Positions 25,451 through 36,960 of a DNA stretch of 64,000 nucleotides are shown here, piece after piece. How positions within the stretch are numbered: position 1 is the first letter of the stretch; each line of letters starts with the position of its first letter. Below the pieces are notes generated by a model. The model saw nothing but the letters and a program-made list of their open reading frames with translations, did no database searches and was not told where the DNA came from. The stretch comes from Angiostrongylus vasorum (lineage: Eukaryota > Nematoda > Chromadorea > Rhabditida > Metastrongylidae): NCBI GenBank assembly GCA_018806985.1, contig JADANN010000408.1, positions 186,001 to 250,000 on the forward strand, written 5' to 3'. Both the position numbers and the translations under genes were made by a program.

Positions 25451-25546
25451 TTTTCTTTCACTTGACTTTATTTATTTGTTTTTTATTTATTTATTTCTTG
25501 CTTTCACTTTTTTGATTTCAACCGTTTGCTTTATGTTTTTTAAATT

Positions 25547-25623
25547 GTTGAGCTCACGGGAGGTTGATAAACATTTTTATTTCGGCTACAGTCTCGACGT
25601 CTTCGTCTTCATCAGAGCCGAAG
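25547..25623 (-). repeat. Half copy of the inverted-repeat MITE family
   Basis: It reads as one arm (AGGTTGATAAACATTTTTAT) followed by the core motif on the minus strand (complement of TCTCGACGTCTTCGTCTTCA). The arm resembles the right arm of the 47669-47820 element. The second arm is not evident. Confidence 0.5.
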
Positions 25624-25821
25624 ATATTACTAACAGCCGATGAGTGTAGAATTCTTCTACTTTGTATTAATCGAACAATGTGCATCCTGATGAAATATTA
25701 GTTTCCATACTCCCATACCAATGTTTTACAAATGAAACTCTAGGTGTTTAATAGTGAAGGGCACTGTGAAGAATTTTGGTTTTTGCTAGATTTATATAGC
25801 ATAATATTCTCCACCCTCTCG

Positions 25822-26185
25822 CCTCAACGGTTCAATGCATGATAGTAGTGGACGAGAGCAAGATCTACTGTTGTATGGCGCATTGTAGCGTATATTAAGG
25901 GTTCCTAGGGCTGAGAAGGACTCCTAGGCTTCGAAACAATGCAAAAATTTACATTTCGAAGTCTAGTAAAGTGTAAACCAATGTCTGGAACCGTTGCCGT
26001 ACTGAAACGGACACAAATCTCAAGTTGGCAAGCCAGCTACCGGTTCACAAAAGCTGGTGTCTGGCAGTAATGACAAACTACGGAAGCTGAGCACAACTAT
26101 TTCTGAACTTCAGGATCCAAGTCGTTCAACTTGTTCCCGAGGAATTATGCTGTGAACTGCACGGATGACTCAAGTGTACAAGTAA
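25822..26185 (+). repeat. SINE-like element, family A, old diverged copy
   Basis: The order of landmarks is kept: CGCCTCAACGGTTCA head, GGCTGAGAAGGACTCC, CTAGTAAAGTGTAAACCAAT, a CGTTGCCGTACTG counterpart of the CACCGTCCTGGTA core, and a tail GAATTATGCTGTGAACTGCA ending in AAGTGTACAAGTAAG. Many substitutions and gaps are present. Confidence 0.55.
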
Positions 26186-28505
26186 GCCGAATTGATAAAA
26201 AAATTATCTTCTTTTTAACCTGTTTGTTGTTTAACTAGCTCCATTTGTTGATTGCACTCTGTATCCCTAAGATAGAAGGTCTACATGGCACACCTAATTT
26301 TATCGCATTCTAGTTGATGACGTTGTTGACCACGCGGACACCTTTGTGAGGCAATGGGCGGAGACATGGACAGATGCACCTGCCCGAAGCGGAAACAATA
26401 AGTCAGACGTCTTGTCAATGAGGCGGACGTAAATTCGGACAACTGGCGGACAAGCACACCAAGTTGGCTAAGAGTCGTACGCTCAACTAAATTGTAGCTG
26501 CATATGGCGTGCGCACACGAACAACGCGCTACCAGATCTTTTTGTTCTGGTCCTGAAACGAATTCCCGTCCTCTAATAAATCACTTGTAGCAATAGCGTG
26601 TGAACATGTTGAGAAACGGCATGAATTCAAACGTCGTGAGATAGTGTCATAGGGTTGTGATCTCTAGTAAAATGCGGTCAAATCATGTACTTCTAACTAT
26701 AGAAGTATCTTTACATTCGATCTCATATGGCATATGGTTTAATTGCCATGAACATTCAGTGTCTACGTTTTGGGCGACATCAGAATGCTCCTAGACCATT
26801 TCCTATTGCAGAAAAACTACAAACTGTGGTTGGATCTTGCATGAAATTACTCCAGTACACAAAGCAAAGCAATAACAAGTAATGGTGAATAAAATTAGTA
26901 ATAAAAACTCCATAAATCTGCTCAATAGTAAACACCATTTTGGTAAAAGCAGTGTAAGCCATTAAGGAATCAATTCTAAACACCGGCTAGGATTCCGGTC
27001 AGAAACGGGACAACGAAAAGATGGAAACGGTTCGAACGATAAGATTAGACGAAAAAAAAAACTATCGAGGTGGGTAAAAAAGCTCCGGTTAAAAAATTCC
27101 ACAGTTAAATTAAATCAGAATCTGTGAGCCATGACCAGAGGTAGAAAGGGAAGGGCGTTTCACAGCGTTCGGTTTTCACCGGAATTCGCTCGTAGCAGAG
27201 CCGTGAAAATCTATCCAATTGTCAAGAAACGAGTTTTCGAATACTTTCCGATTGTCCAGTCCAACCGATGTCCCAGCAATTGCACTTTTCACTCCCATTT
27301 AGTCTATTGAACACAGAAATTGGACCAATAAAGTCCATATTAGATAAAAAAGCCATCTCAATCACTACACATCATTGATGTTAGCAATATTGGCCAAGAA
27401 AATTCATTTACTCATTGATGCAACTTCTGTCAGAACCTGACTGTCTAGTAGAACAATGTAGTAGAGGTAACAGTAGATTCTCTGCTGGCTACGAATAACT
27501 GACAAGCCGGTAATCCATACGGAAAAAAAAGCTACTTGAAAGAAAACTTTACAGTTCCCAGTTTAGTTATCGCTTTTTAAAGGTAAATAAATATGATGTA
27601 ATCGTTTCTTTCGACTTTCTAAGAAATCCCAATCAGTTCTATTACACGAACGACTTTTGAAAAACAACGTCAAAGAAACATCTGCTCGATCCAGCAGAAG
27701 ATTCAAGCCGAACTCTGGTCAAAAGCAATTTATAAAGTCCACTTGCGTTCAAATGACCGCATGCATGCATTTCCATCAACGTCCTCCATTCATACTGAGG
27801 GTCATCACGTAACTAGTCTTAAAACGACGGACCATCATAGCTGCACTTATTTAAAAGGACCATCAAGTCGCGCTCGTCTTACTTATGCATCAGATTTATC
27901 CATCGAATTTCATCAATGCGTCACGACCCTCAATGAGAAACAGAAGCACTTCATTATAGCCACTATGGTATTCAATGACTAGACGGTAAGCTCTCTGGTG
28001 TCGATCCTTCAAGTGATTTAGGCCCTTTGTGTTAATTGCCGCTCGACACGCAACGCGTTTCCGTCTGTATTTCGTGTTGATCGTCTACATAACGGAAATT
28101 ACACACGGGACCAAAACAGATGAACGGATAAACGGATAACTCTTCCCAAATCTCCGAGCAGATCGACGGCCTTCGAAACGTGAATAAGACCATATCATAT
28201 CCTGAACGCTTTTTTTAAAGGTATTACTTATAAACGACAAGAAATCCCATGCTATAAAGAATACCTGAAATTATCTGCGAATAACCACGCAAGGTATCAT
28301 TCATGTCACTTGGAGAATTTTATTTCAAATTTAGCATTGCCAAATATTAATAAAGATAAATAGGTAAAACTAGTGCATTATTATAAGAAAAATAAAAAAA
28401 TCACATATTATTCATTTAATAGAACTGCTCTGATTTTTAACAGTGCATCAAGATAGTACAAGCTGCAGAGAAAAAAGTTTAACGAGAGCTTAACTAGAGT
28501 GTGAA
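26186..28505. other. Long stretch without a supported gene
   Basis: The only point of interest is a GCGGAC-rich block around 26330-26460 that is open on the plus strand for about 37 codons (to a TAA near 26431). It has no motif. Confidence 0.4.
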
Positions 28506-30284
28506 GTGGTTTTCTCGCCGATTATAATGTTTCTCATTCATTTGAACACTACAGTGAACATAGTAGGTAGCGGAGTTATCATTTTTCGAGACACAATAAA
28601 GAAGGTTCGAACTCCAATCGAAACTCTCAACCCAGCTACTTTTTCATCCTCAACGAGTAGAGCCGATGAGTCAGCAACAATATCCTGTGACTATATCCAA
28701 TGACTAGACATTGCTCAATTCATGATCAGCTGAGTTTGAAAGTCATCTTCATGACCACTTACTTTGAAGATTGTAACAATTATAAAACAATTGAGTATTT
28801 TACTAGTTACAAAGTGGATCTTCATCATCAACTAGCACCTGCGGATTTCAGTGCCTTCAGACGGATACTGCAAATTTACCACTGTTGCATTGCTTTCACC
28901 CATCTCGATGGAATTATTGCGATAGAGTGGTGATCTATCATCTGCTGGGATGACATCTACAATCGATGAGCATGATGAATTGCCTCCTCGTGACAACTCT
29001 CATCAAGCCCTCCGGGATGTCATGGGTGGATCTCACATTCAAACTGCATCTCCATTAGACACTGGACATTTCTCCATTCAAAAGGCTTTCAACTATTTCG
29101 TAAGCGTCAATACCTTGAAGTTAAGTGCTCATAAACCGAGAAGAATTAAACTACATCTATCTTACCTACACAGCAGTTCATTTGTTTGGAACACGAGTTG
29201 AGAATATGAGGATGTTCCACGGCGTTCCGTGTCACCTTTTTTAAGATTTGGTCATCGTTTGCTGAATAGAGCATATTTGCTCGCTATGATTGAGCAGAAT
29301 TGTTGAATACAGCATTCTCATACCATAGAAAGGTAAGGTTTATTCAAAGAAGTCAGATTTGTCTTAGTATTGTTTGTTTCCACAAAAAAAAATGAAATGG
29401 ATTTTCGATTATCTCAGGATTTTTAACGTGGCCTTTCTAAGATGTTGGCTATCTCTTGGTGTGATAAATTCAATGATATAATGTTCTATGTCATATAGAG
29501 TGACGGTTAAAAACAGTGAAAGAGAGCTCAATAAACGATTCTCCCTATAACACAGCAAGAGCACTCTTTCATGGCGACAACAGCGGACAAGGACTAATAA
29601 TGATGTTCGTCGTGTAACTGGAGATTACGGGATAGGGTCGATGAACTCTTCAAGAAACTATGACGCTCAACAGAGGTGAATGTTGATTGTTGTTGGTGTC
29701 TGTAGGAGTTGGTAGATTATGAAAAATGGAACAACTAAGCCAATAGTAGGGTACGGTAGAAGCAGATGGTGTAATCGACCGTTGATAGGAGATAATTAGG
29801 AATCTCAGCCTCAAAAGAAGCTCTATGTATAGACTAATGAGAGGATTACTGGCAAAGTCCAGACGAAGCTTGCTTAATCTGTAAGAGTTAGGGTACCAAA
29901 GCCGATTTGTCTACTACTTGAAGAAAATCAATAGGAATGCAAAAATCAGTCGTTTAAATTAAATAATATCACTTTTTATCAACTTAAAGAACGAAAAAAA
30001 TCGAATCTTTATCTTGTTTTCTATCTAAGAAGCAGACACTAAGTTCGTAAAAGCAATGCCAATCAAAAGTCGCTAAGATCTTTCTAACCTATCAGTAGTA
30101 GCTCACTTTATTCTTGCCTTTAACCTTGTCGCAATTAAATATGAAAAGTTTCCACTCAATTGCTTTTTTCCGATAACACTTACTTAAATACTCGAAATGA
30201 CATGCATTCACGAAGAATCAAAGGAGCCTCACCAAATTCTCTACTGGGTGATAGCTGAGTAGGACTTACTTCTCTGGACTCTTA
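28506..30284. other. Stretch with three consecutive short ORFs, probably noncoding
   Basis: Plus-strand ORFs at 28506-28703, 28700-28933 and 28950-29201 follow one another, but in different frames and without recognisable motifs or splice boundaries. No repeat family was recognised. Confidence 0.35.
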
Positions 30285-30480
30285 AAATAACTGTACCAAG
30301 TAGTTACCAAGTTGTCGCCACAAACAGCTGCCAGTAAATTTGGATCAGAAGGAGATCTGCCATCATATGTTTTGCCACCAAAGTGACGGTGATTGTCGTT
30401 TCTGGTTCAATCCTAGCCAGTATTCTGAGTGTAAATGTTGAGTTCCTTAGCTTGAGAGAGTCAGATGACTCGGGGTAATG
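30285..30480 (-). repeat. SINE-like element, family A, old partial copy
   Basis: On the minus strand it matches the central part of family A: counterparts of TGGATCAGAGAGATTTGCCA, the GACGGTGGTGGATCCTGG region and the TCTCAGCTTGGGAG region occur in order with many mismatches. Confidence 0.5.
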
Positions 30481-30510
30481 ATATCAAACAGATATCGTAC
30501 TTCGATACCT

Positions 30511-30566
30511 AAGAACGTCTTCTATTTCGGAGAGTGACACAAGAAAGTCTTCTATTTCGGAGAGTG
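30511..30566. repeat. Two-copy tandem repeat, 30-bp unit
   Basis: AAGAACGTCTTCTATTTCGG and AAGAAAGTCTTCTATTTCGG, each followed by AGAGTG, begin at 30511 and 30541, so the two units differ at one base over 26. This is a recent local duplication. Confidence 0.9.
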
Positions 30567-30814
30567 GTAAATTACTGGAGAATTTTCCGAGAAAGTGGAA
30601 GCAAAATCACATAGAGAACATTAAAAGGAGTTAGGGTGGTAAGCAACAAGCCTGTTTGTGTTAAGAATTGTGGATTTGAAGGCGAAAAAAAGATAAGGAA
30701 AGCGGACAAAAAAAAGATCACTTGATTTATCCGGAAACACCTACGGAATGTCGACGACAATATCACACAGACTTCGAAATGAGCGCCGACACTCACCACA
30801 GCAACAAATCATCG

Positions 30815-31080
30815 CCGCTGTGGCGATGTGAACTGACACTTCTCCGTTATCAATAATGGCGATGTTTCCGATTAGACTATGCAAAATAAGTTTTGCAAGT
30901 AACTCAGCATCATTGTGGCTTTCTGTCGCGTTATACCCTGCCGTGGAAAAAATAGTAGAGAATAGATAAAAAGAATGTGATTTAGACTATAGCCTCAGCT
31001 TAACTGAGTTTAATGCCAATTTGTGCTTTCCAAAGCACCTCCGTTTGCGGGTGATTGCTGATGGAGCCGTTAGGGTTAAA
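30815..31080 (+). repeat. SINE family D, diverged copy with its downstream extension
   Basis: It includes TTTTGCAAGTAACTCAGCAT, the TATACCCTGCCGTGGAAAAA region and the distal block GCCTCAGCTTAACTGAGTTT, CGGGTGATTGCTGATGGAGC. The distal block is also found after the copy at 58085. The tRNA-like head is badly eroded. Confidence 0.6.
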
Positions 31081-31124
31081 AAAAACTGGCCGAGAGAAAA
31101 GCAACGCATAGGCTTCAATGTTGC

Positions 31125-31290
31125 TTTAGGTAACAGGTGAGCGCCCGGAAAGGGCAATCACGGGTTCAAATCTGAACTGAGATCCGAGTTTTGTAAATAA
31201 CTCAGCATCATTGTGGTTGTATTTCGTATTATATCCTGCCGAAAAAAAAATAATAGGCAGTAAACAAAAAAGTAAATTCCTAAGCTTTCA
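31125..31290 (+). repeat. SINE family D, diverged copy
   Basis: Landmarks are GCGCCCGGAAAGGGCAATCA, a B-box-like GGGTTCAAATC, TTTTGTAAATAACTCAGCAT and the end ATAATAGGCAGTAAACAAAA. It lies head-to-tail with the copy before it. Confidence 0.7.
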
Positions 31291-32822
31291 GTGATTACCT
31301 TTTTAAAAGTTTTTTAAATTTTAATGTTTTTTTTGCCATAAGGAAACATTTCGTTGGGGGAACACGTTGGAAATAGAGACACGATTTCACAGACTTCACC
31401 AGCATCGCTGTTCGGAGCTTCTGATTTCAGATGTAGCAAACAACTCCCATACAAACGTCGTAAGATCTTTGTGGCGGTACATTTATTCTTTGCATTGTCA
31501 TTTTATTTACAGTTGGCTTGAAAAATCTAGGGTTGTACGCGACAATGAACTCACAGGGAAGAAGTTATGGAAATAGTAGAACAATAAATTAAATTACTAA
31601 ATTGAAAAACAAGTAAGGACATACGAAAACGTATATTAAAGAACCACGCCAAATCTGCAGAACTCTTCACGGAAACTCCTTTTCGCCACCTTCACTCAAC
31701 TAAGGGAACTGTGGAAAGCACGATAACAGAATTAGCATAATTTCTACGATTACTTAAACAATTTCTGAAAAATAAACAAAATTAAAACTCTTGAATTTTT
31801 CCTTACATTAGAAGTCCTTTTCCAGACTGGACCACTTAACAGTGGGCCAAATAGTATTTGCATAAATTGATGTGCTGATGGCAAAACACTAGAGAAATTT
31901 CCATAAACAAGCGCCTCGTTAACGAACGACGCTAAGGTCAAGGGCGATTACAGAGAATTAGGAAGATGACGTCAACATCCACATAACACACGGTATTGAC
32001 AATGATATTTCCTAATTGGAGAAAAAAATACGCTACTGCATCTGGGTACGAAACACGGCCGAACACCTGGACGGAAATAGTTACTTGCATTTTGGTTCAT
32101 TCTGTTCTTCAGATTTTTTCCACGATTTACTGAATGCGACCAACTCTTTATTGTCATTGTACAATGGTTCATCTTCTCATCGTGGCAACAGTGTGTGCTT
32201 AGCGGCGAACTAAGAAACACAGCATTGGTTCATTTTCTATGAGGATCACACAAGCCAGCGACAAGTTCTATGTGCCATTCGAAAGCTCAACTAGAAGCAA
32301 ACATAGATTAGAACTTGCTGCAGTACTGATAGAGAAACGGTCGCACAACGGAAACCTACTATTGGATCTACAACGTTAGGCGCTTAGCTGGAATGATGAG
32401 ATGGAAACCTCAGGACTGGAATATCTAGGGACTTTCAAATTGAAATTTTTATCCAACCAAGAAAGTAGTGATCAAATTGAATTTGTGCTGGGATTTATAC
32501 GATCCGTGAACGAGAGCCATTGAAGCATGCAAATTTTTATTGTATTTCAGGAGAAGTTAGCTTCGCTTAGGTTAATCATAGTTATTTAACCTCTAAAAGG
32601 GATAAATAAAAAAACATAGTGTAAAATTTATTCTTCCCCAGGTTACGTCATAAGACAATATCATTAAAAAAGAAGCTTGACAGTCGATGCGGAAGCAAAG
32701 AGACAAGCCAGAAAGTAGAAAAGCACGCTATGGAAAACAAACGTGATCTCTTTGATGATATAAAATCATATCATACACTTATCTTATTTGGTCTTAATTT
32801 GTCACCTTTTTAGTTATAATGG

Positions 32823-32823
<1 letters not shown>
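31291..32823. other. Intergenic stretch, nothing recognised
   Basis: AT-rich, with short ORFs on both strands and no repeat family identified. Confidence 0.45.

Positions 32824-32876
<53 letters not shown>
32824..32876. repeat. (TA)n microsatellite
   Basis: A perfect TA dinucleotide run of about 53 bp. Confidence 0.97.
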
Positions 32877-32879
<3 letters not shown>

Positions 32880-33069
32880 ATTATCAGCCCATTAACAAAA
32901 AACCACCCCAAACAATGAAATCACTACAGATTCCCTGGCTGCAAAAAGGTAGAAAATGAAGGAAATGGTTGCAGCCGACCCATTAAACTTCCAACCGCCT
33001 TCTCTCACTCAAGGATTCGTTGCACTCTAACAGACCTTTACCGTTTTTTTATGTTTTATTCCTATTTTA

Positions 33070-33425
33070 GACAACCACTCTTCATATGTGTCTTGCGTAT
33101 TCCAGCGCTTCTACATTAGATTCGTTTCCACGCACCCACCAACCACGAAGCTGTTCGAGCTTTTCACGCGTTCTTGTGGGCTACTGCTTGAAGATTTCGT
33201 CTTCTCAATGAATGCCGTTGAATGCTGCTCGAGTCGATTCTCCCTAGAGTCCTAGGATGGCCTTGCTAGGATGTTCGTACCTGGATTACAGAGAGTGAAC
33301 TGTTCTCAGACAAGCCCGGTACCAAATTCGCGACCTCTGAGTGGTCGAAGGGTTGATGAATCAGGGGCAGGCCCGAATCAACACGGTGCTCCTTATGAAT
33401 CACGTCACTACCACTGCGCTATCTG
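33070..33425 (-). repeat. SINE family C with a second type of tRNA-like head
   Basis: On the minus strand the head has an A box TAGCGCAGTGG (complement of 33411-33421) and a B-box-like GTTGATTCGGGCC (complement of 33370-33382). The family C body follows (complement of CTTGAAGATTTCGTCTTCTC and of GAATGCTGCTCGAGTCGATT). The segment between head and body differs from the 10845 copy, so this may be a composite element. Confidence 0.65.
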
Positions 33426-34219
33426 CCGTACCACCTTTACTGTCCTGAATATATATAATTCAAAAAGGGTTAGTAAGAAAATCTTAGAGGATTCTGCAAG
33501 ACTTTTTTCAAAATTATGTAGCTCTAATGAAATATTTAACCGCAACATAGTTATCTCAACATATTTCCACAACGTAGTTATTCGCCGTTTGGCTCACCCT
33601 ATTCAGATTTTCCTCGCGATCTACTACACATCATTAGCCCTTTCTTATCACTGTTGTCGACCACCTCGATGATTCACCTTCCTATCGTGACAACAAAGTG
33701 TTTCGGATGACGAATTAAGAAACATAGCGAGAGTTCATTCCTATGAATATCACCCAAACCGACGACAATTTCTACACACCATTTTAAAGTTCAAATAAGA
33801 GTAAACTTAGATTAGAACTTGTTGCAGTCCTTGAAGAACTTTGAAAAAATTTCGATTGCTGAATCCTTGTAGTGTGGTTGGCGTAGGTAAACCAAGAGTG
33901 ATCCCTAATATCTCAGTGATTCAGAAAATTCTTACTGTGCGGTATTTCGCAAACAGTAACACAAGTTTATTTGCCTCAGTCGATGAGAACTCCACATGTA
34001 GTAGATATTTCGATAACTAAAGCTGATTAGACGGTTCCTAATAGGCATATGGTTCTGTAGAACATTCAAGCATGGTTCGACGGAAAGTATGGCACATGGT
34101 AGGGATGTGAATTTTTACAAATAGTTTTCGAATGCGTTAAAAACCTTGGCTTCCTTCCCAACTGAACGAGTACAGTTTCAGTAAGATCACAGCGCATTAC
34201 GACTTCAGAACAGACTCAC
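33426..34219. other. Intergenic or intronic stretch, nothing recognised
   Basis: AT-rich. If the exon at 34220-34311 is real, this would be intron on its 3' side. Confidence 0.45.
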
Positions 34220-34311
34220 CACTTCTCGCCCATGGCCTCTTCGTCGCTGTCGGCGTCATCGGTCATCTCCAGGTCGCCTAAGTCATCTTCAAATCCCCTC
34301 ATTATGAGAAC
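34220..34311 (-). CDS. Candidate internal coding exon encoding an acidic segment
   Basis: On the minus strand a strong acceptor (pyrimidine run ending TTTTCAG, complement of 34312-34325) precedes 92 bases, and a consensus donor GTGAGT follows (complement of 34214-34219). The frame encodes VLIMRGFEDDLGDLEMTDDA followed by DSDEEAMGEK. An Asp/Glu-rich stretch with Met and Gly looks like a disordered acidic linker of a nuclear or cytosolic protein. No family is recognised. It ends with two bases of a codon, compatible with the exon starting at 22235. Confidence 0.55.
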
Positions 34312-34807
34312 CTGAAAAGAAAAAAAAACACAAGCACAAACATGTGAGTAGGAGAAACCAACTATGCGATGAAATTTTCACCAAGCACACTTTGAGATGA
34401 AAGCAAAAATTCAGAAAGTGAATCTTTGCACACACACTACTACTGAAAAACAAATTAGAGGTACTTCAAAATGTATAAACGACGAAAATTAAAAAAAACA
34501 TCGTAAATTGGTCCTATACCGAGAGGGATATTGTAGTTGGGTAGCCAAAGCTGTCAAGTCCCGTCAAAATCGCTGGAGGATAGACGCATTCGTGAGCAAT
34601 TCAGAAATAATTTTGATTTTTTCTTAAGAAATGTAGGCACAGCATGTGAAAAATAAATCGAATAGAAACTAATTGAAGCCTTTGCTAAACGATTCTACGC
34701 AGTCGCAATGTCGTAAAAAAAAGAGCACAGAGAAGGAATAAGAGGAGTATCTCTTAATAACTCAAAAGACCGACTGTCTATAAACCTGGGCATAGATAGT
34801 TGACATA
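34312..34807. other. Probable intron or intergenic DNA
   Basis: AT-rich with no exon or repeat seen; lies upstream of the acidic exon on the minus strand. Confidence 0.4.
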
Positions 34808-35023
34808 TTTATTTATATGATCTTATAAACTGATCTTCTTTAGCTGATGCGAGGTTGGTATAGGTCTGGGAGTCCCACTCGTAACAGCACGGCTCTGAGG
34901 AAGGCGAAATCGCCGAAACGTCAGCACTCGACCAACAAGAACAACAGCAACGACAACGAAGACCTATACCAATCTCGCATCAGCTTAAGAAAATCAATTT
35001 ACAAGATCATATAAATGAATAAA
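34808..35023. mobile_element. MITE-like element with about 60-bp terminal inverted repeats
   Basis: The left arm (34808-34867: TTTATTTATATGATCTTATA ... GCTGATGCGAGGTTGGTATA, GGTCT) is the near-perfect reverse complement of the right arm (34960-35023). The 90-bp centre holds GGCTCTGAGGAAGGCGAAAT, CGCCGAAACGTCAGC, a core seen without arms elsewhere in the window. There is no transposase ORF, so it is non-autonomous. The transposase superfamily cannot be told because the target-site duplication is unclear in the AT-rich flanks. Confidence 0.85.
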
Positions 35024-35643
35024 GAGTGTTCATTTAAAATATAATAAAATATTGTAAGACACGAAAAAAAATGGACCATTTTTGTAGACTGTAAAGTATT
35101 TCCATTAGAAAATAGCTTTCTCCAAGGATTTTCCACCTGACATAAAAATATGGTGGCCTCTTTTGCTACGATGGGCTGAAATCACAACGAAAAGAGAAAC
35201 GTACGAAGAATTCGTACGAAGTGGAGGAATATCGAACAAAAACATCAGCGAAAAACAAAGATATCTGAAAGTGGAAACGACAGATCAGGTATATTGGAGT
35301 GTTTTTCCACTTTTTTTCCAAAAAGCTTTCCCATAAAAAAAAAGAGAAAAATTTCTAAAAAGTGGCAACTCTCAGAACTTGTGAGAAATACTACAAGATG
35401 TGCCAGCAAGATACTTCCGACTTCTAAAAAGTGGGACGAAATCTGGTGAGTACCTCAATTTCTTTCTGATTCTTCTAAGAAATTGAGATAGTATCATATT
35501 TCAAATGAGCTTAGTAAAATAGTGGAATAAATTTCAGGAAAATCCTAAGACCAACTTTCTCTCAGCCTCAGCATTGACCAATATTTCACTGTTTTCGTCG
35601 ATGAGAAAACACGTTGTTATTACAGCATTTATTAACCCAAAAT
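35024..35643. other. Intergenic stretch, nothing recognised
   Basis: AT-rich DNA with no supported feature. Confidence 0.5.
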
Positions 35644-35680
35644 AGTTGACGTTTCGATGGTTTCGCGTTCTTCAGATCCT
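35644..35680 (-). repeat. Solo copy of the MITE core motif
   Basis: It reads GTTGACGTTTCGATGGTTTC and GCGTTCTTCAGATCC on the plus strand, the complement of the core in the 34808-35023 element. No inverted arms were seen. Confidence 0.5.
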
Positions 35681-36287
35681 GGAAAGCAAAAGTTCGCTAA
35701 CAGTAATTGAAACACGACCGAACACTCTCAGATGCCAAATAGTTCGTAATTGCCTGTGTGACCGTCAACGCAAACCGAAAAAGTACATAGCATATCCTAA
35801 CGGAAAAGACGGTGACTTCGTGGGTTCGGGTACGGGTACTGACTAGACGCTCATCGGACACAGAGACATAACGGGGAAGATTTTAAAAAGAAGTTACCAG
35901 TTACCATCCTCGCAGAGGAATCCAAAACACCAGTGCTTAAAACATTTATAGCGTCCTACAATTTCAAAAATCGAAAACTAAACAACGAGGAGGACTGCTT
36001 AGTAATCACTTGTGACTTAGCTTCATACCGCAGGTTGATTGTTTGACCTGACCAAGGCACATTTCTCGATGTTGGCCTCTGAGCGGCTGGTCTCCACCAA
36101 ATAACTGGAAGACTTTTAAAGAAGAAAACGGTGATCAACAACAACCGTCCTCTATAAAAGAGTGTGACCCTGGTGAGATGGCCTCATTCAAGTGGTGCTC
36201 CCTTCACTGAAGAAGATCCAGCTTGATACGACGACTAAGACACCACATCATGAAGACGAACAACGGTGGAATATTAACTCAGATTAT
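35681..36287. other. Intergenic stretch, nothing recognised
   Basis: Short ORFs only. Confidence 0.5.
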
Positions 36288-36358
36288 CGGCTCTAATAAG
36301 GACGAAAACGTTGAAACGTCAGCCAAATAAAGCCCTCTATCAACCTCGTGTTAGTTTA
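36288..36358 (+). repeat. Half copy of the inverted-repeat MITE family
   Basis: The core motif GGCTCTAATAAGGACGAAAA, CGTTGAAACGTCAGC is followed by an arm TATCAACCTCGTGTTAGTTT similar to the right arm at 47669-47820. The left arm was not found. Confidence 0.6.
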
Positions 36359-36528
36359 TCGATGAAGCTAGTCATTCCGAGGTCAAAGGGAAGTCGGTTT
36401 TTGAGAAACGGTGAGGAAGGAAATTTAAAAGGAACTACTAACTACGCAGATGGAAATTTATGTGTTACGTTCCGCCTGCTGAGGTTATGAAAGTATTTGG
36501 CTGAGTGGATTGTATGTCGAGCTTTCCT

Positions 36529-36562
36529 GGCTCTGGAGAAGACGACACCGTCGAAACGTCAG
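36529..36562 (+). repeat. Solo copy of the MITE core motif
   Basis: GGCTCTGGAGAAGACGACAC followed by CGTCGAAACGTCAGC, close to the consensus core. It lies directly upstream of family A copy 4. Confidence 0.6.
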
Positions 36563-36565
36563 CTA

Positions 36566-36960
36566 TGTGTATTACTTACTTGGATGCTTAGACCGTCCAT
36601 CCTCACTGGTTGTTCGGGCCCCTTTATATCCTCCATTTTTCGGAGTTTTGCTGATTTAGCCAGTGTGTTTCCTTCGAATCCCGAGGTCCGCCGGGTCAAA
36701 GTCTTCCCCAGGTCTTCACCACTACAGGCAGTCGCTTCCCTTGTGGATGAGGGAGATTTGCAACCACGCGACTTTGATACCAGGACGGTGGTGAATACTG
36801 GTATTAGTTTACTCTTAGCAAGGCTTCCTGATAAAAAACGCCGGACTCCTCAGCTTGGGAGACCCTGCGAGAGGGATGAATATCCGCGCTGTACATCGCA
36901 GTCCGACAAACACCTCCCAGCCACAATGAGGCGCTAAACCTTTGGTAGGATTGTGCATTA
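36566..36960 (-). repeat. SINE-like element, family A, copy 4
   Basis: A full-length minus-strand copy from the RTE-like tail (complement region 36575-36640) to the head (complement of CACCTCCCAGCCACAATGAG near 36910-36930). It is flanked by 9-base near-identical repeats, TGTGTATTA (36566-36574) and TGTGCATTA (36952-36960), likely its target-site duplication. Confidence 0.9.
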
